The notes below the pieces were generated by a model. The model was given only the letters and a program-made list of their open reading frames with translations. It ran no database searches and was not told where the DNA came from. Made by a program: the position numbers and the translations under genes. Shown here piece by piece: positions 51,918 to 60,461 of a stretch of 64,000 nucleotides of DNA. The DNA is taken from NCBI GenBank assembly GCA_036399015.1, contig DASWNW010000034.1:5611-69610 (forward strand). The letters are read 5' to 3'. Within the stretch, counting starts at the first letter, position 1; the number at the start of each line of letters is the position of its first letter. Origin of the DNA: QHVT01 sp036399015 (GTDB lineage Bacteria; Acidobacteriota; Thermoanaerobaculia; Gp7-AA8).

Positions 51918-52413
51918 GCTCGATCGTGAATCGTTCCCGAAGCTGCGCCACTCCGTGCACCTGGTAGCTGATTCGGCTCTCACCGTCCGCGTGGATGATG
52001 CGCAGCTCACGCTTCTCGGGATCGTCGACGATGCGGTCGATGTTCGACCAGCGGACGAGCTGACGTTTCCCGAATGCTCTCCGGACGACGAGGCCCTCGG
52101 TCGTACTGTAGGCAGCGAAACGGAACGCGTGCGCGAGCTCGGCGGCGCCGATGACGACCGTGACGGTCAGCGCCGCTCGTACGAACCAGAGAACCCACGC
52201 CGCGCGATCCTGGAACGCCTCCGGTGTCGTCCACGCATACACGCACAGTGAGACGAGCAGGATGAACCCAGCGGCGAGGGTCCAGCGATAACGGCCGTTG
52301 TAGCGATGCACCGGCTGCGCGTTGGACGCATCCGCCGCAAACCGCGACGTTCCCCGCTCGGCCCACCGTTCCCACAATCGCGCGAGCAAACGATCGAAGA
52401 TCAGGGGGTGCAT
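51895..52413 (-). CDS. Membrane protein with bacterial PH-like domain
   Basis: A 172-aa protein. Two transmembrane helices (about 44-62 TLAAGFILLVSLCVYAW and 73-95 AWVLWFVRAALTVTVVIG) are followed by a beta-rich segment (FRFAAYSTTEGLVVRRAFGK, then VRWSNIDRIVDDPEKRELRI) with the bPH2 pattern of a strand followed by a W-x-x-I turn. Function unknown; such domains often sense or bind membranes. It is convergent with the M56 gene. Confidence 0.6.
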   Translation of the reverse strand: MHPLIFDRLLARLWERWAERGTSRFAADASNAQPVHRYNGRYRWTLAAGFILLVSLCVYAWTTPEAFQDRAAWVLWFVRAALTVTVVIGAAELAHAFRFAAYSTTEGLVVRRAFGKRQLVRWSNIDRIVDDPEKRELRIIHADGESRISYQVHGVAQLRERFTIELSGSRRR

Positions 52414-52489
52414 GGCGGGGTCAGGAGCCTACCACGCGGATCGGCTTCGCCCCGGTTTCCAAACCGCCGCGCGCGGCGTCCAACGGAAC

Positions 52490-53254
52490 ATGAGACACGC
52501 GCTGGCCGTCCTCGCTCTCACCTTCGCCATGCCGCTGTACGCCCAGCAGGAAAGCAAGGAGAAGCTCGCGGCGGAGCTGCTCGAGCTGCTCGACGTCGGG
52601 ATGCTCACCGAGGTCGCGCTCCTGCCGCACCCCGATGCGCCGGACGAGCGGCGCGAGCTGCTGTCGCGGATGCGCAACGAGCTCACCCGCCAGCGGCTCC
52701 TGGAGCTCTACGCGCCGCTCTTCACGCACGACTGCACCGTGGACGAGCTGCAGGCGATGGTCGCGTTCTACCGCACCGAGGCGGGGCGGAAGAGTGCGCG
52801 CCTGCTCACCGCGTTCGGCTCCCCCGCGATCGTCGAACAGCTCGTGCTGAGCGGCGAGGAGGCGCGCAGGTACGCGGAGCACATCGAGCGGGAGAAAACC
52901 GATCCCGGCACCATCACCATGAACGTTCTGCGGTCGGTCGCGGTCGCCGCCGAGTCGTACGCGGTCGACCACAACTTCTACCCGCGCGTCTCCACGCTCG
53001 AGGAGCTGCGCCAGTTGCTCGAGCCGACGTACATCCGCGAGCTGCCGCTCGTCGACGCCTGGGGGACACCGCTGTTCTACGTCTCCGACGGCAGCAACTA
53101 CCGCTTTGCCAGTGCCGGCGCCGACCGGCGATTCGAATCGGCGACGCGCCAGCTCGACCTCAAAGACACGGAGCCGCGTGAGATGGACGGCGACGCCTTC
53201 GACCTCATCTTCCAGAGCGGCGCGTTCATTCAGCTGCCGCGGCAGGAGCCGTAG
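52490..53254 (+). CDS. Secreted DUF2059-like protein with a pseudopilin GspG-like C-terminus
   Basis: A 254-aa exported protein with signal peptide MRHALAVLALTFAMPLYAQQ. Residues 30-140 resemble DUF2059 (LLELYAPLFTHDCTVDELQA, then MVAFYRTEAGRKSARLLTAF). Residues 150-225 look like the soluble half of a type II secretion pseudopilin: AAESYAVDHNFYPRVSTLEE, then DAWGTPLFYVSDGSNYRFAS. The combination is unusual. The 3' end overlaps plsC by 29 bp tail to tail. ATG 52490 was chosen at the signal peptide. Confidence 0.7.
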   Translation: MRHALAVLALTFAMPLYAQQESKEKLAAELLELLDVGMLTEVALLPHPDAPDERRELLSRMRNELTRQRLLELYAPLFTHDCTVDELQAMVAFYRTEAGRKSARLLTAFGSPAIVEQLVLSGEEARRYAEHIEREKTDPGTITMNVLRSVAVAAESYAVDHNFYPRVSTLEELRQLLEPTYIRELPLVDAWGTPLFYVSDGSNYRFASAGADRRFESATRQLDLKDTEPREMDGDAFDLIFQSGAFIQLPRQEP

Positions 53255-53957
53255 GCGCGCCGAAGAGCATCGTCTCGATCTGCGCGCGGGCCTCGGTGGC
53301 GAGCGTCTCCTTCGCCTTCAGCTTGAGGTTCGCCGTCTCGATCGGCGTGCCGATGCGGATCGTGACGACGCCCGGCTTCACGCGACGCGCGCCGACGGGA
53401 AAAACGTCGAACGTGCTGTCGATGGCGATCGGCACGATCGTCTTCTCCGACTTGATCGCGAGGAGGAACGCCCCCCGCTGGAACGGACGCATGGCCCGCT
53501 CGCGCGAGCGCCCCTCCTCGGGGAACACGACAATGGTGTTCCCCTTCCGGATGCGATCGGCGGCCAGGTCGAACGACTTCACGGCGGTGCGGCGGTTCTT
53601 CCGGTCGATGGGAATGAAGCCGGCGCGGCCGATGGCCCAGCCGAAGATCGGGACCTTGAACAGGCTGGCCTTGGCCATGAAGCGCACCGGCTGCCCCACC
53701 GCCGCCACGATGCAGGGGATGTCGAGGTAGCTGTAGTGGTTGGCGACCAGGATGTAGCGCTTCGCGGGATCGAGGTGGCCGAGGTTCTCGGTGCGGAGGT
53801 CGATGCCGGCGGCGGCGACGATCAGCCGCCCCCACAGCCGCACGATCCGGTCGATGAGCGGCGAGGTCGAGCGCACCATCGCCACGACGATCGTGGCCAT
53901 CGCCAGGGGGATCGTCACGAGGACGGCAGCGACGGCGACCCAGAGGGTGTGGAGCAT
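53226..53957 (-). CDS. plsC: 1-acyl-sn-glycerol-3-phosphate acyltransferase
   Basis: A 243-aa PlsC-family enzyme making phosphatidic acid at the inner membrane. One N-terminal transmembrane helix (LWVAVAAVLVTIPLAMATIV), the acyltransferase NHYSYLD motif (NHx4D), GRAGFIPIDR (motif II), VVFPEEGRSRERAM (motif III, Glu-Gly) and IVPIAID (motif IV). All catalytic motifs are intact. Monocistronic; followed by a hairpin on its promoter side. Confidence 0.92.
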   Translation of the reverse strand: MLHTLWVAVAAVLVTIPLAMATIVVAMVRSTSPLIDRIVRLWGRLIVAAAGIDLRTENLGHLDPAKRYILVANHYSYLDIPCIVAAVGQPVRFMAKASLFKVPIFGWAIGRAGFIPIDRKNRRTAVKSFDLAADRIRKGNTIVVFPEEGRSRERAMRPFQRGAFLLAIKSEKTIVPIAIDSTFDVFPVGARRVKPGVVTIRIGTPIETANLKLKAKETLATEARAQIETMLFGAPTAPAAAAE

Positions 53958-54083
53958 TGGTAAGGTGTCAGAGTCTCAGAGTCTCAGAGTCTCAGAGTCG
54001 CAGAGTCTCAGAGTCTCAAAGTATGCGAGAAAGCCGGCGCTGCGGGAACCTCTCTGAGACTTTGCGACTCTGCGACTCTGAGA
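53958..54083. repeat. Word-repeat hairpin, AGTCTCAGAG family (second copy)
   Basis: Left arm is tandem CAGAGTCTCAGAGTCTCAGA words (53968-54018). The loop includes GAGAAAGCCGGCGCTGCGGG. The right arm is GACTTTGCGACTCTGCGACT, then CTGAGAC (about 54055-54083). It fills the whole gap between the plsC start and the stop of the DinB-like gene. It matches the word at 38437-38541. Confidence 0.82.
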
Positions 54084-54542
54084 CTACAACGTCCCCTTGA
54101 TCCGCTCCAGTTGCGCGAGGTGCTTCGCGTCGTGATTCACCAGCCGCTCGGCCGCCATGCGGGGCGTGATGGGGCCGTACTCGGGGTGAATCCCGCTGCG
54201 TCCGAGCTCTTCCTCCGACAGCCGCTCCAGGAAGGCGAGGTTGTAGGCGCGGTGGAAGCGGAACGACTCCAGCAGCTCCGTCAGCGGCTCGCGGCGATGC
54301 ACCCGCTCGACCCAGGCGTTCTGCGCCAGCGGCGTCAGCGGGCCCTCGCCGGCGCCGGCGACGATGGTGCGGATGCGCACCGCGTAGACCAGCTCCAGAT
54401 CGCCGAGGTGCGCGACGACGTCGGCGACTGACCAGCCGCCCTCGCGTTCCAGGCGTGAGGCGTCGGCGTCCGAGAGGCCGGCCGCCGCGGCGGCGAGGCG
54501 CGCCGGAAACGCGCGCAGCTTTTCGAGTGTCTCCTGCATCAT
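54084..54542 (-). CDS. DinB-family four-helix protein
   Basis: A 152-aa putative metal-dependent enzyme. EGGWSVADVVAHLGDLELVY gives the first His of the DinB triad, HRAYNLAFLERLSEEELGRS a second (His98), and LVNHDAKHLAQLERIKG the two C-terminal His. This is the DinB/YfiT-like thiol-transferase pattern. The start (ATG 54542) overlaps the start of the divergent glycosylase gene by 2 bp, so no room is left for separate leader regions. Confidence 0.8.
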   Translation of the reverse strand: MMQETLEKLRAFPARLAAAAAGLSDADASRLEREGGWSVADVVAHLGDLELVYAVRIRTIVAGAGEGPLTPLAQNAWVERVHRREPLTELLESFRFHRAYNLAFLERLSEEELGRSGIHPEYGPITPRMAAERLVNHDAKHLAQLERIKGTL

Positions 54543-55230
54543 GCCTCCGATGCTCGTCCGTGAGCCGTACGACTGGGAGGCGATTCTCGCATGGCTCGGC
54601 GCGCGTGCCATCCCAGGCATCGAGCGGGTGGAAGGGGGGGCGTACAGGCGCGGGAACGTGCGGGTGACGTACGACGGCGCCGTGCACACCAACCGTGAGG
54701 CGGCCCGCGTCCGGCGCCTCTTCGACGTCGCCTTCGACCCCGCCCTCATGCACGCGCTCTTCGCCCGCGACGCGATGCTCGCGCCGCTCCTGCGCAAGCG
54801 GCCGGGCGTGCGCGTCCCCGGCGCGTGGGACCCGTTCGAGCTGATGGTGCGGGCGGTCGTCGGGCAGCAGATCAGCGTCGCCGGCGCGCGCACCATCCTC
54901 GGCCGCATCGCCGCCACGCACGGCCTCGATCCCCACGTGCTGGCCGAGGTGACGCTCGACGGCATGCCGCGGAAACGGGCCGAGACGATCCGCCTCCTGG
55001 CGCGTGAGGTGGTGCAAGGAAAAGACGTCGACCTGGAGTCGATCCCCGGCATCGGACCCTGGACCGCGAGCTACATCCGCATGCGTCTCGGCGACCCCGA
55101 CGCCTTCCCCGCGGGCGACCTGATCCTGCGCCGCAACGCCGGCAATCTGACCGAGCGGGAGCTCACCAGACGGGCCGAGGCGTGGCGCCCGTTTCGCGCC
55201 TACGCGGCCATGTTGCTCTGGATGGGATGA
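54541..55230 (+). CDS. AlkA-like DNA-3-methyladenine glycosylase (HhH-GPD)
   Basis: A 229-aa base-excision repair enzyme. WDPFELMVRAVVGQQISVAG opens the HhH-GPD domain, and IPGIGPWTASYIRMRLGDPD is the helix-hairpin-helix followed by the catalytic Asp in FPAGDLILRR. It lacks most of the E. coli AlkA N-terminal domain. The start codon overlaps that of the divergent DinB-like gene; ATG 54550 (four residues in) is an alternative. Confidence 0.87.
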   Translation: MPPMLVREPYDWEAILAWLGARAIPGIERVEGGAYRRGNVRVTYDGAVHTNREAARVRRLFDVAFDPALMHALFARDAMLAPLLRKRPGVRVPGAWDPFELMVRAVVGQQISVAGARTILGRIAATHGLDPHVLAEVTLDGMPRKRAETIRLLAREVVQGKDVDLESIPGIGPWTASYIRMRLGDPDAFPAGDLILRRNAGNLTERELTRRAEAWRPFRAYAAMLLWMG

Positions 55231-55310
55231 GCTACAATCGCGGCCTCACAAAAAATGGAATATCCCCCTCCGGCGGTTCGTCGCACGCAGTACAACAGAA
55301 GGAGACCCGA

Positions 55311-57266
55311 GTGTCCGAGAGCCTGATTGCGGCGGATGCCGCAGAAGCAGTAATGGACCGGGAGCAGGAACCGATCGTCAACGACCTCACCATCCACGTG
55401 GCGACGGTCAACGGCTCCGGCTCGCAATCTTCGAACAACGTCCTGATGCGCTCCATCTTCCAGATGGGAGTCCCGGTCAGCGGCAAGAACATGTTCCCCT
55501 CCAACATTGCAGGCCTCCCGACCTGGTTCACGATCCGGGCGAACAAGGACGGCTGGATCGGCCGCAAGAAGGAAGTCGACGTCATGATCTGCATGAACGC
55601 GCAGACCGCGCGTGAAGACGTCGAAGGCCTCACCCCCGGCTCCGTCTGTATCTACGACGCGCCGCTCAACTGCAAAGCCATCCGCGACGACATCGTCTAC
55701 TTCGAGGTGCCGTTCGCGAAGCTCGCCGCCGACCTGTCCGAGGACTCCAAGCTCCGCAAGCTGCTGACGAACATGGTCTACGTCGGCATCGTGGCCGAGC
55801 TCCTCGGCATCGACCGCGCCGAGATCCTGGTCGCCCTCGAGAAGCAGTTCAAAGGGAAGAGAAAGGCGATCGACGCCAACGTCGCCGCCGTCGACAAAGG
55901 CATCGCCTACGCGCAGGCCAACCTGCCGCGCCAGAACCGCTGGCGCATCGAGCGGATGAACGCCACCGCCGGCAAGATCATCATCGACGGGAACGCCGCG
56001 GCGGCCATCGGCTCGATCTTCGCCGGCGTCACCGTCGTGACCTGGTACCCGATCACGCCGTCGTCGTCGCTGTGCGAGTCGATCATCGACTACGCGAAGC
56101 AGACCCGCATCGAGGAAGACGGCAGGGCGACCTTCGCGGTCGTGCAGGCGGAGGACGAGCTGGCCGCCGTCGGCATGGTCCTCGGCGCCGGCTGGGCCGG
56201 TGCCCGCTCCATGACGTCCACCGCCGGCCCCGGCATCTCGCTGATGTCCGAGTTCATCGGCCTCGGCTACTTCGCCGAGATCCCCGGTGTGATCTGGGAC
56301 ATCCAGCGCGTCGGCCCCTCGACCGGCCTTCCCACGCGCACCGCGCAGGGAGACGTGAACCAGGTCGCCTACCTCTCGCACGGCGACACGCAGCACATCG
56401 TGCTGATCCCGTCGAGCGTAGCCGAGTGCTTCGACTTCGCCGGTGAGGCGCTCGACCTCGCCGAGCAGTTCCAGACGCCGGTCTTCGTGCTGAGCGATCT
56501 CGACCTCGGCATGAACAACTGGATGTCCGATCCATTTGAATACCCCACCAAGCCGATCCAGCGCGGCAAGGTCCTTTCCGCCGAGAAGCTCACCGAGCTG
56601 CAGGGCAAGTGGGGGCGGTACGAAGACGTCGACGGGGACGGCATCCCCTGGCGCACGCTGCCCGGCACCGACCATCCGTTCGCCTCGTACTTTACGCGCG
56701 GCTCCGGCCACGACACGCACGCCCGCTACTCCGAGCGGCCGCAGGACTACAAAGACACGGTCGACCGTCTCGCCAAGAAATACGAGACGGCGAAGCAGTT
56801 CGTGCCGAAGCCGGTCGTCGACACGCGCGAAGGCGCCAAGATCGGCTTCATCGCCTACGGCACGACCACCTGGGCGCTCGAGGAGTCGCGCCACCAGTTG
56901 CGCACCGAGCGGGGCGTCGAGACGAGCTACTTCCGGCTGCGCGCGCTGCCGTTCACCGAGGAGCTGCGGCAGTTCGTCGCCGCGCACGAGCGGGTGTACG
57001 TCGTCGAGCAGAACCGCGACGGCCAGATGGCCGACATGATGCGGCTCGAGCTCGGCGAGGACCAGCGCAAGGTGCGCAAGATCCTGCACTACACCGGCCT
57101 CCCGTGCGACGCCCGCACCATCACCGACGCCGTGCTGACGATGGAGTCGACCGCGGGGCTGCCCGAGCCGCTCCTGCTCGTGCGCGCCGAGGCGAGGCTG
57201 ACCGGCGCCGGCACCCCGATCGTTCCCGTCGCTGCACCGCGCACCGAAGTCCGGGTGGAGGACTAA
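55311..57266 (+). CDS. korA: 2-oxoacid:ferredoxin oxidoreductase, fused gamma-alpha subunit
   Basis: A 651-aa subunit. Residues 25-210 are the gamma domain (VNGSGSQSSNNVLMRSIFQM, then VSGKNMFPSNIAGLPTWFTI). Residues 235-600 are the alpha domain (IDGNAAAAIGSIFAGVTVVT, then WYPITPSSSLCESIIDYAKQ), ending with the transketolase C-terminal part (EELRQFVAAHERVYVVEQNR). YPITPSS is the hallmark of 2-oxoglutarate/2-ketoacid enzymes of this fused type. With the downstream beta subunit it oxidatively decarboxylates a 2-oxoacid, probably 2-oxoglutarate, reducing ferredoxin. GTG 55311 follows GAAGGAGA and is preferred. Confidence 0.9.
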   Translation: MSESLIAADAAEAVMDREQEPIVNDLTIHVATVNGSGSQSSNNVLMRSIFQMGVPVSGKNMFPSNIAGLPTWFTIRANKDGWIGRKKEVDVMICMNAQTAREDVEGLTPGSVCIYDAPLNCKAIRDDIVYFEVPFAKLAADLSEDSKLRKLLTNMVYVGIVAELLGIDRAEILVALEKQFKGKRKAIDANVAAVDKGIAYAQANLPRQNRWRIERMNATAGKIIIDGNAAAAIGSIFAGVTVVTWYPITPSSSLCESIIDYAKQTRIEEDGRATFAVVQAEDELAAVGMVLGAGWAGARSMTSTAGPGISLMSEFIGLGYFAEIPGVIWDIQRVGPSTGLPTRTAQGDVNQVAYLSHGDTQHIVLIPSSVAECFDFAGEALDLAEQFQTPVFVLSDLDLGMNNWMSDPFEYPTKPIQRGKVLSAEKLTELQGKWGRYEDVDGDGIPWRTLPGTDHPFASYFTRGSGHDTHARYSERPQDYKDTVDRLAKKYETAKQFVPKPVVDTREGAKIGFIAYGTTTWALEESRHQLRTERGVETSYFRLRALPFTEELRQFVAAHERVYVVEQNRDGQMADMMRLELGEDQRKVRKILHYTGLPCDARTITDAVLTMESTAGLPEPLLLVRAEARLTGAGTPIVPVAAPRTEVRVED

Positions 57267-57269
57267 TCC

Positions 57270-58325
57270 ATGGCTGAAAGCACACTGAAGATCGGCACCG
57301 GCGAAGCGATCAAGGAAAACCGCCTCGGCCTCAAGGCCGTCGATTACCAGGGCGGCAAGTCGACGCTCTGCGCCGCCTGCGGCCACGACGCCGTCTCCAA
57401 CCAGATCGTCCGCGCCTTCTTCGAGATGAGCGTGAAGGCGGAGAAGGTGGCCAAGTTCTCCGGCATCGGCTGCTCGTCGAAGACGCCGGCCTACTTCCTC
57501 CAACGCTCACACGGCTTCAATTCCGTGCACGGGCGCATGCCGGCCGTGGCGACCGGCGCGATCCTGGCCAATCACCACCTCAAGGCGATCGGCGTCTCCG
57601 GCGACGGCGACACCGCCTCGATCGGCCTCGGCCAGTTCATGCACATGGTCCGGCGCAACGTGCCGATCATCTACATCATCGAGAACAACGGCGTGTACGG
57701 CCTGACCAAGGGGCAGTTCTCCGCCACCGCCGACGAGGGCTCGAAGCTCAAGACCGGCGTGGTCAACGACATGCCGCCGATGGACCTCTGCGCGCTCGCC
57801 GTGCAGCTCGGCTGCGGCTTCGTGGCCCGCGGGTTCGCCGGCGATCCGAAGCAGATGGTGAACATCCTCAAGGCCGCCATCGCCCACGACGGCATGTCGG
57901 TCATCGACGTGATCTCCCCCTGCGTGACCTTCAACAACCACGAGGGCTCGACCAAGGGCTACACGTACTCGAAGGAGCACCAGGAGCTGCTGCATCAGAT
58001 CGGCTTCGTCCCCGAGTACGAGGAGATCACCGTCGACTACGAGCCGGGCACGGTGCGGGAGGTGACGATGCACGACGGCTCGCGGATCGTCCTGCGGAAG
58101 CTGGAAGAGGACTACGACCCGAGCGTGCCGATCGAGGCGCTCCAGCGCCTCCACCGCGCCGCCGACGCCGGCCAGATGCTCACCGGCATCGTGCACCTCC
58201 GCCCCGAGAAGAAGAGCTTCCTCAACCTCCTGAACGTGGTGGACGAGCCGCTCGGCACCCTCCCCCTGGAGCGGGTACGCCCGCCCCGCGAGAAGCTCGA
58301 CAAGATCATGCGCGACCTGATGTAG
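57270..58325 (+). CDS. korB: 2-oxoacid:ferredoxin oxidoreductase, beta subunit
   Basis: A 351-aa TPP-binding subunit. TLCAACGHDAVSNQIVRAFF at the start, FSGIGCSSKTPAYFLQRSHG, then VSGDGDTASIGLGQFMHMVR with the GDGD TPP motif and IENNGVYGLTKGQFSAT. The iron-sulfur cluster Cys of the short two-subunit enzymes (CxxC at 30-33, one in IGC, and one in SPCVTF) appear to be present. It starts 3 bp after korA. The pair gives a complete KorAB enzyme without separate ferredoxin-domain subunits. Confidence 0.92.
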   Translation: MAESTLKIGTGEAIKENRLGLKAVDYQGGKSTLCAACGHDAVSNQIVRAFFEMSVKAEKVAKFSGIGCSSKTPAYFLQRSHGFNSVHGRMPAVATGAILANHHLKAIGVSGDGDTASIGLGQFMHMVRRNVPIIYIIENNGVYGLTKGQFSATADEGSKLKTGVVNDMPPMDLCALAVQLGCGFVARGFAGDPKQMVNILKAAIAHDGMSVIDVISPCVTFNNHEGSTKGYTYSKEHQELLHQIGFVPEYEEITVDYEPGTVREVTMHDGSRIVLRKLEEDYDPSVPIEALQRLHRAADAGQMLTGIVHLRPEKKSFLNLLNVVDEPLGTLPLERVRPPREKLDKIMRDLM

Positions 58326-58342
58326 GTCGCGCGTTCTCCCTG

Positions 58343-58398
58343 GAACGACGGGCTCTCAGCCCGTCGAAACAGGGCCGGGCTGGAGAGCCCGGCCCTCC
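58343..58398. repeat. Paired inverted repeats after korB (possible terminator)
   Basis: GACGGGCTCTCAGCCCGTC and GGGCCGGGCTGGAGAGCCCG, then GCCC: two adjacent hairpins 18 bp after the korB stop. The first is of the same type as the inverted repeat at 30103-30120. Confidence 0.65.
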
Positions 58399-58402
58399 AG
58401 AG

Positions 58403-58715
58403 GGACCGACGCCTTCCGCGACGGGATCGGTCCCTTCCCCGACGGGATCGATGCCTTCCTCGACGGACCCGTCCCTTCCCCGACGGGATCGATGCCTTCC
58501 GCGACGGGATCAATGCCTTCCGCGACGGAATCGATGCCTTCCGCAATGGAATCAATGCCTTCCGCGACGGGATCGATGCCTTCCGCGATGGAATCAATGC
58601 CTTCCGCGACGGGATCGATGCCTCCGGTGACGGGATCAATGCCATCCGGGACGGGAACGATGCCTTCCCCGACGGGATCAATGCCCTAAAAACGGGACCG
58701 ATGCCTTCCGCCACG
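58403..58715. repeat. Tandem array of about 14 units of 21 bp
   Basis: The consensus is GACGGGATCGATGCCTTCC plus two variable bases, repeated with GATCGATG/GATCAATG variants. The period of 21 keeps frames open, giving MPSATGS-like heptads on one strand and IPSRKAS-like ones on the other. No start site, family or composition supports translation, so it is called a repeat. It lies between convergent korB and the PATAN gene. Confidence 0.8.
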
Positions 58716-58734
58716 GCACCGATGCCGAAACCCT

Positions 58735-58902
58735 GGGCGCGTGCGCCCAAACCCTGCCGCCGTGCGCCCAAACCCTGGGCGCGTGCGCCCAAACCCCACC
58801 GCCATGCGCCCGAAGCCCGTCGCACACCGGCAACAGGAAACAGGCAACAGGCAACCGGCAACAGGCAACCAGCAACCAGCAACCAGCAACCAGCGAAGCG
58901 CG
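58735..58902. repeat. GCGCCCAAACCC tandem array followed by CAACCAG word array
   Basis: About five copies of a 21-bp unit containing GTGCGCCCAAACCC (58735-58820), then CAACAGGCAACAGGCAACC and CAACCAGCAACCAGCAACC (about 58831-58895), touching the stop codon of the minus-strand gene. The second word is the one used in the hairpin after rnd (11726-11804), but here only one arm is present. Confidence 0.75.
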
Positions 58903-60375
58903 TCAGCGCTTCCTCAGCCCCTGCAACCGCGACTTCGCCTGCTGGTTCTCCGCCGAGATCTTCAGCACGTCCTCGTAGCAGGTCTGCGCGCGGCTGATCA
59001 TCCCCTCGCTCTTGTACAGATCGCCGAGGGAGATCATCGCCTCGATGTTGTTGGGGTCGATCGAGAGCGCCATCTGGAAGCTCTCCGCGGCTTCGCGGCG
59101 CCACTTCGGGTTGCGCTCCTGGCAGGCGCCGAGGAGCTGCCACGCCTCGGCGTGGTCGGGGACGTAGTTCACCGTCTGCTTCAGCAGCACGATCGCGCCG
59201 TAGTAGTCCCCCTGGATCGTCAGCTCCTTCGCCCGGGCGAAGTTCTGCTCGGCGATCGTCCGCTGCGTCAGCCGCTGCTGGAGCGACGCCGCCCCCTCAC
59301 CGGTCGCGCGCGAGTGCACCAGCTTGTCGTACGCCCCGCGGCGCACCGCGTCCTTGAGCACGTCCGCCGCCTCGTCCATGCGCCGGTTGATCGTCCCGAT
59401 CGCGTCGCGGACCACCGGTGGGAACGTCGCCGCGTCGAAACGCTTCTTCATCTCCTCGTGCGCCGTCACGATCTGCGCGCGCGTCGCGGCGCGGGGGATG
59501 TCGAGCACCTGGTAGTGATCCATGGAGGGGAGCTGCCGCGAGAGCGCCACCGCGCGAAGCGAGCGGGGATCGCTGGAGCCGATCGCCGCCAGCAGCTCGA
59601 GGTCCCGCTGCATGTCGCCGTAGTCGGACTGCGGCGCCGCGACGCGCTCCTCGTGGATCTCGTAGACGCCGAGGGCCAGCATCGCGATCACCACCTTCGC
59701 CACAGCGACCGACTGCGACGAGAAGCCCTTGAGGAACACCTCGATCGCCACCGGCTCGGTGAGCGACGCGGCGATGCCCCGCTCCTGCTCCGTCAGCGGC
59801 AGCGACTCCACGCTGAAGCGGCTGTTGCGCGCCTGCCGGATCTCCCGTTTCAGGTCGCCGAGCGAGCGGCGGAGGACCAGGCCGTTGGTGATCGAGCGGA
59901 TCCCCTCGATCACCAGCGCCGCCGTCGATTGCAGGAAGATGCGCTTCTCCGGCGGCAGCGGCTCGTCCTCCGTGAAGGCGGCCGTCCCCTCGTCGAGCGC
60001 GAAGAGGGGGAGGAACTGCGCGGTCAGCCATTCGCGCAGCAGCGTCTGGCGGGTGGAGAGGTCGGTGAGCCCCGATTCGTGCACGCGCGCCACGACGTCG
60101 TTCGCATCGTCACCGAACAGTTGCGCCGCCCGGTCGGCCGCCACGACACCCTTGCGGACGAGGAAATCGCCGAGCGAGTCGGCGGGGTCGGTGGAGGCGG
60201 CCATGATCAGCTCACCCTGCGACCAGTAGAGGACTTTACGGAGCGGCGGCTTGAACAGCGTCAGATAGCCGGTCTTCCGATGCTGCAGGATCTCACCCGC
60301 GATCACGGCAAACGGCGTGATCTCGATCCTCTCCAGACTCACGTAATTTTTATCCTCGATTGACGCTTTTAGCAC
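58903..60375 (-). CDS. PATAN/DUF4388 protein with DnaJ-like and TPR segments
   Basis: A protein of about 490 aa. The N-terminal DUF4388 domain (ITPFAVIAGEILQHRKTGYL, then KVLYWSQGELIMAAS and a second lobe) is a domain of signalling and gliding proteins in Deltaproteobacteria and Acidobacteriota. A DnaJ-like helix pair follows (SMDHYQVLDIPRAATRAQIV, about 305-375); the HPD tripeptide is absent, so co-chaperone activity is doubtful. TPR repeats fill the C-terminus (AEAWQLLGACQERNPKWRRE, IEAMISLGDLYKSEGMISRA). No signal peptide. Start uncertain; GTG 60375 chosen, non-ATG codons upstream remain possible. Confidence 0.75.
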   Translation of the reverse strand: MLKASIEDKNYVSLERIEITPFAVIAGEILQHRKTGYLTLFKPPLRKVLYWSQGELIMAASTDPADSLGDFLVRKGVVAADRAAQLFGDDANDVVARVHESGLTDLSTRQTLLREWLTAQFLPLFALDEGTAAFTEDEPLPPEKRIFLQSTAALVIEGIRSITNGLVLRRSLGDLKREIRQARNSRFSVESLPLTEQERGIAASLTEPVAIEVFLKGFSSQSVAVAKVVIAMLALGVYEIHEERVAAPQSDYGDMQRDLELLAAIGSSDPRSLRAVALSRQLPSMDHYQVLDIPRAATRAQIVTAHEEMKKRFDAATFPPVVRDAIGTINRRMDEAADVLKDAVRRGAYDKLVHSRATGEGAASLQQRLTQRTIAEQNFARAKELTIQGDYYGAIVLLKQTVNYVPDHAEAWQLLGACQERNPKWRREAAESFQMALSIDPNNIEAMISLGDLYKSEGMISRAQTCYEDVLKISAENQQAKSRLQGLRKR

Positions 60376-60461
60376 ATTCGTGACCAACTGTCCTGACCGG
60401 CTTCGCTGGCACCTGAAATGCCTTTGTGCAGCCATGAGTTGGCAATGATCCGAGTACAACC

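Noticed and set aside
58492..58689. A 65-codon frame of MPSATGS heptads
   Set aside because: It is produced by the 21-bp tandem array, and the opposite strand gives equally regular heptads. No ribosome site is present.
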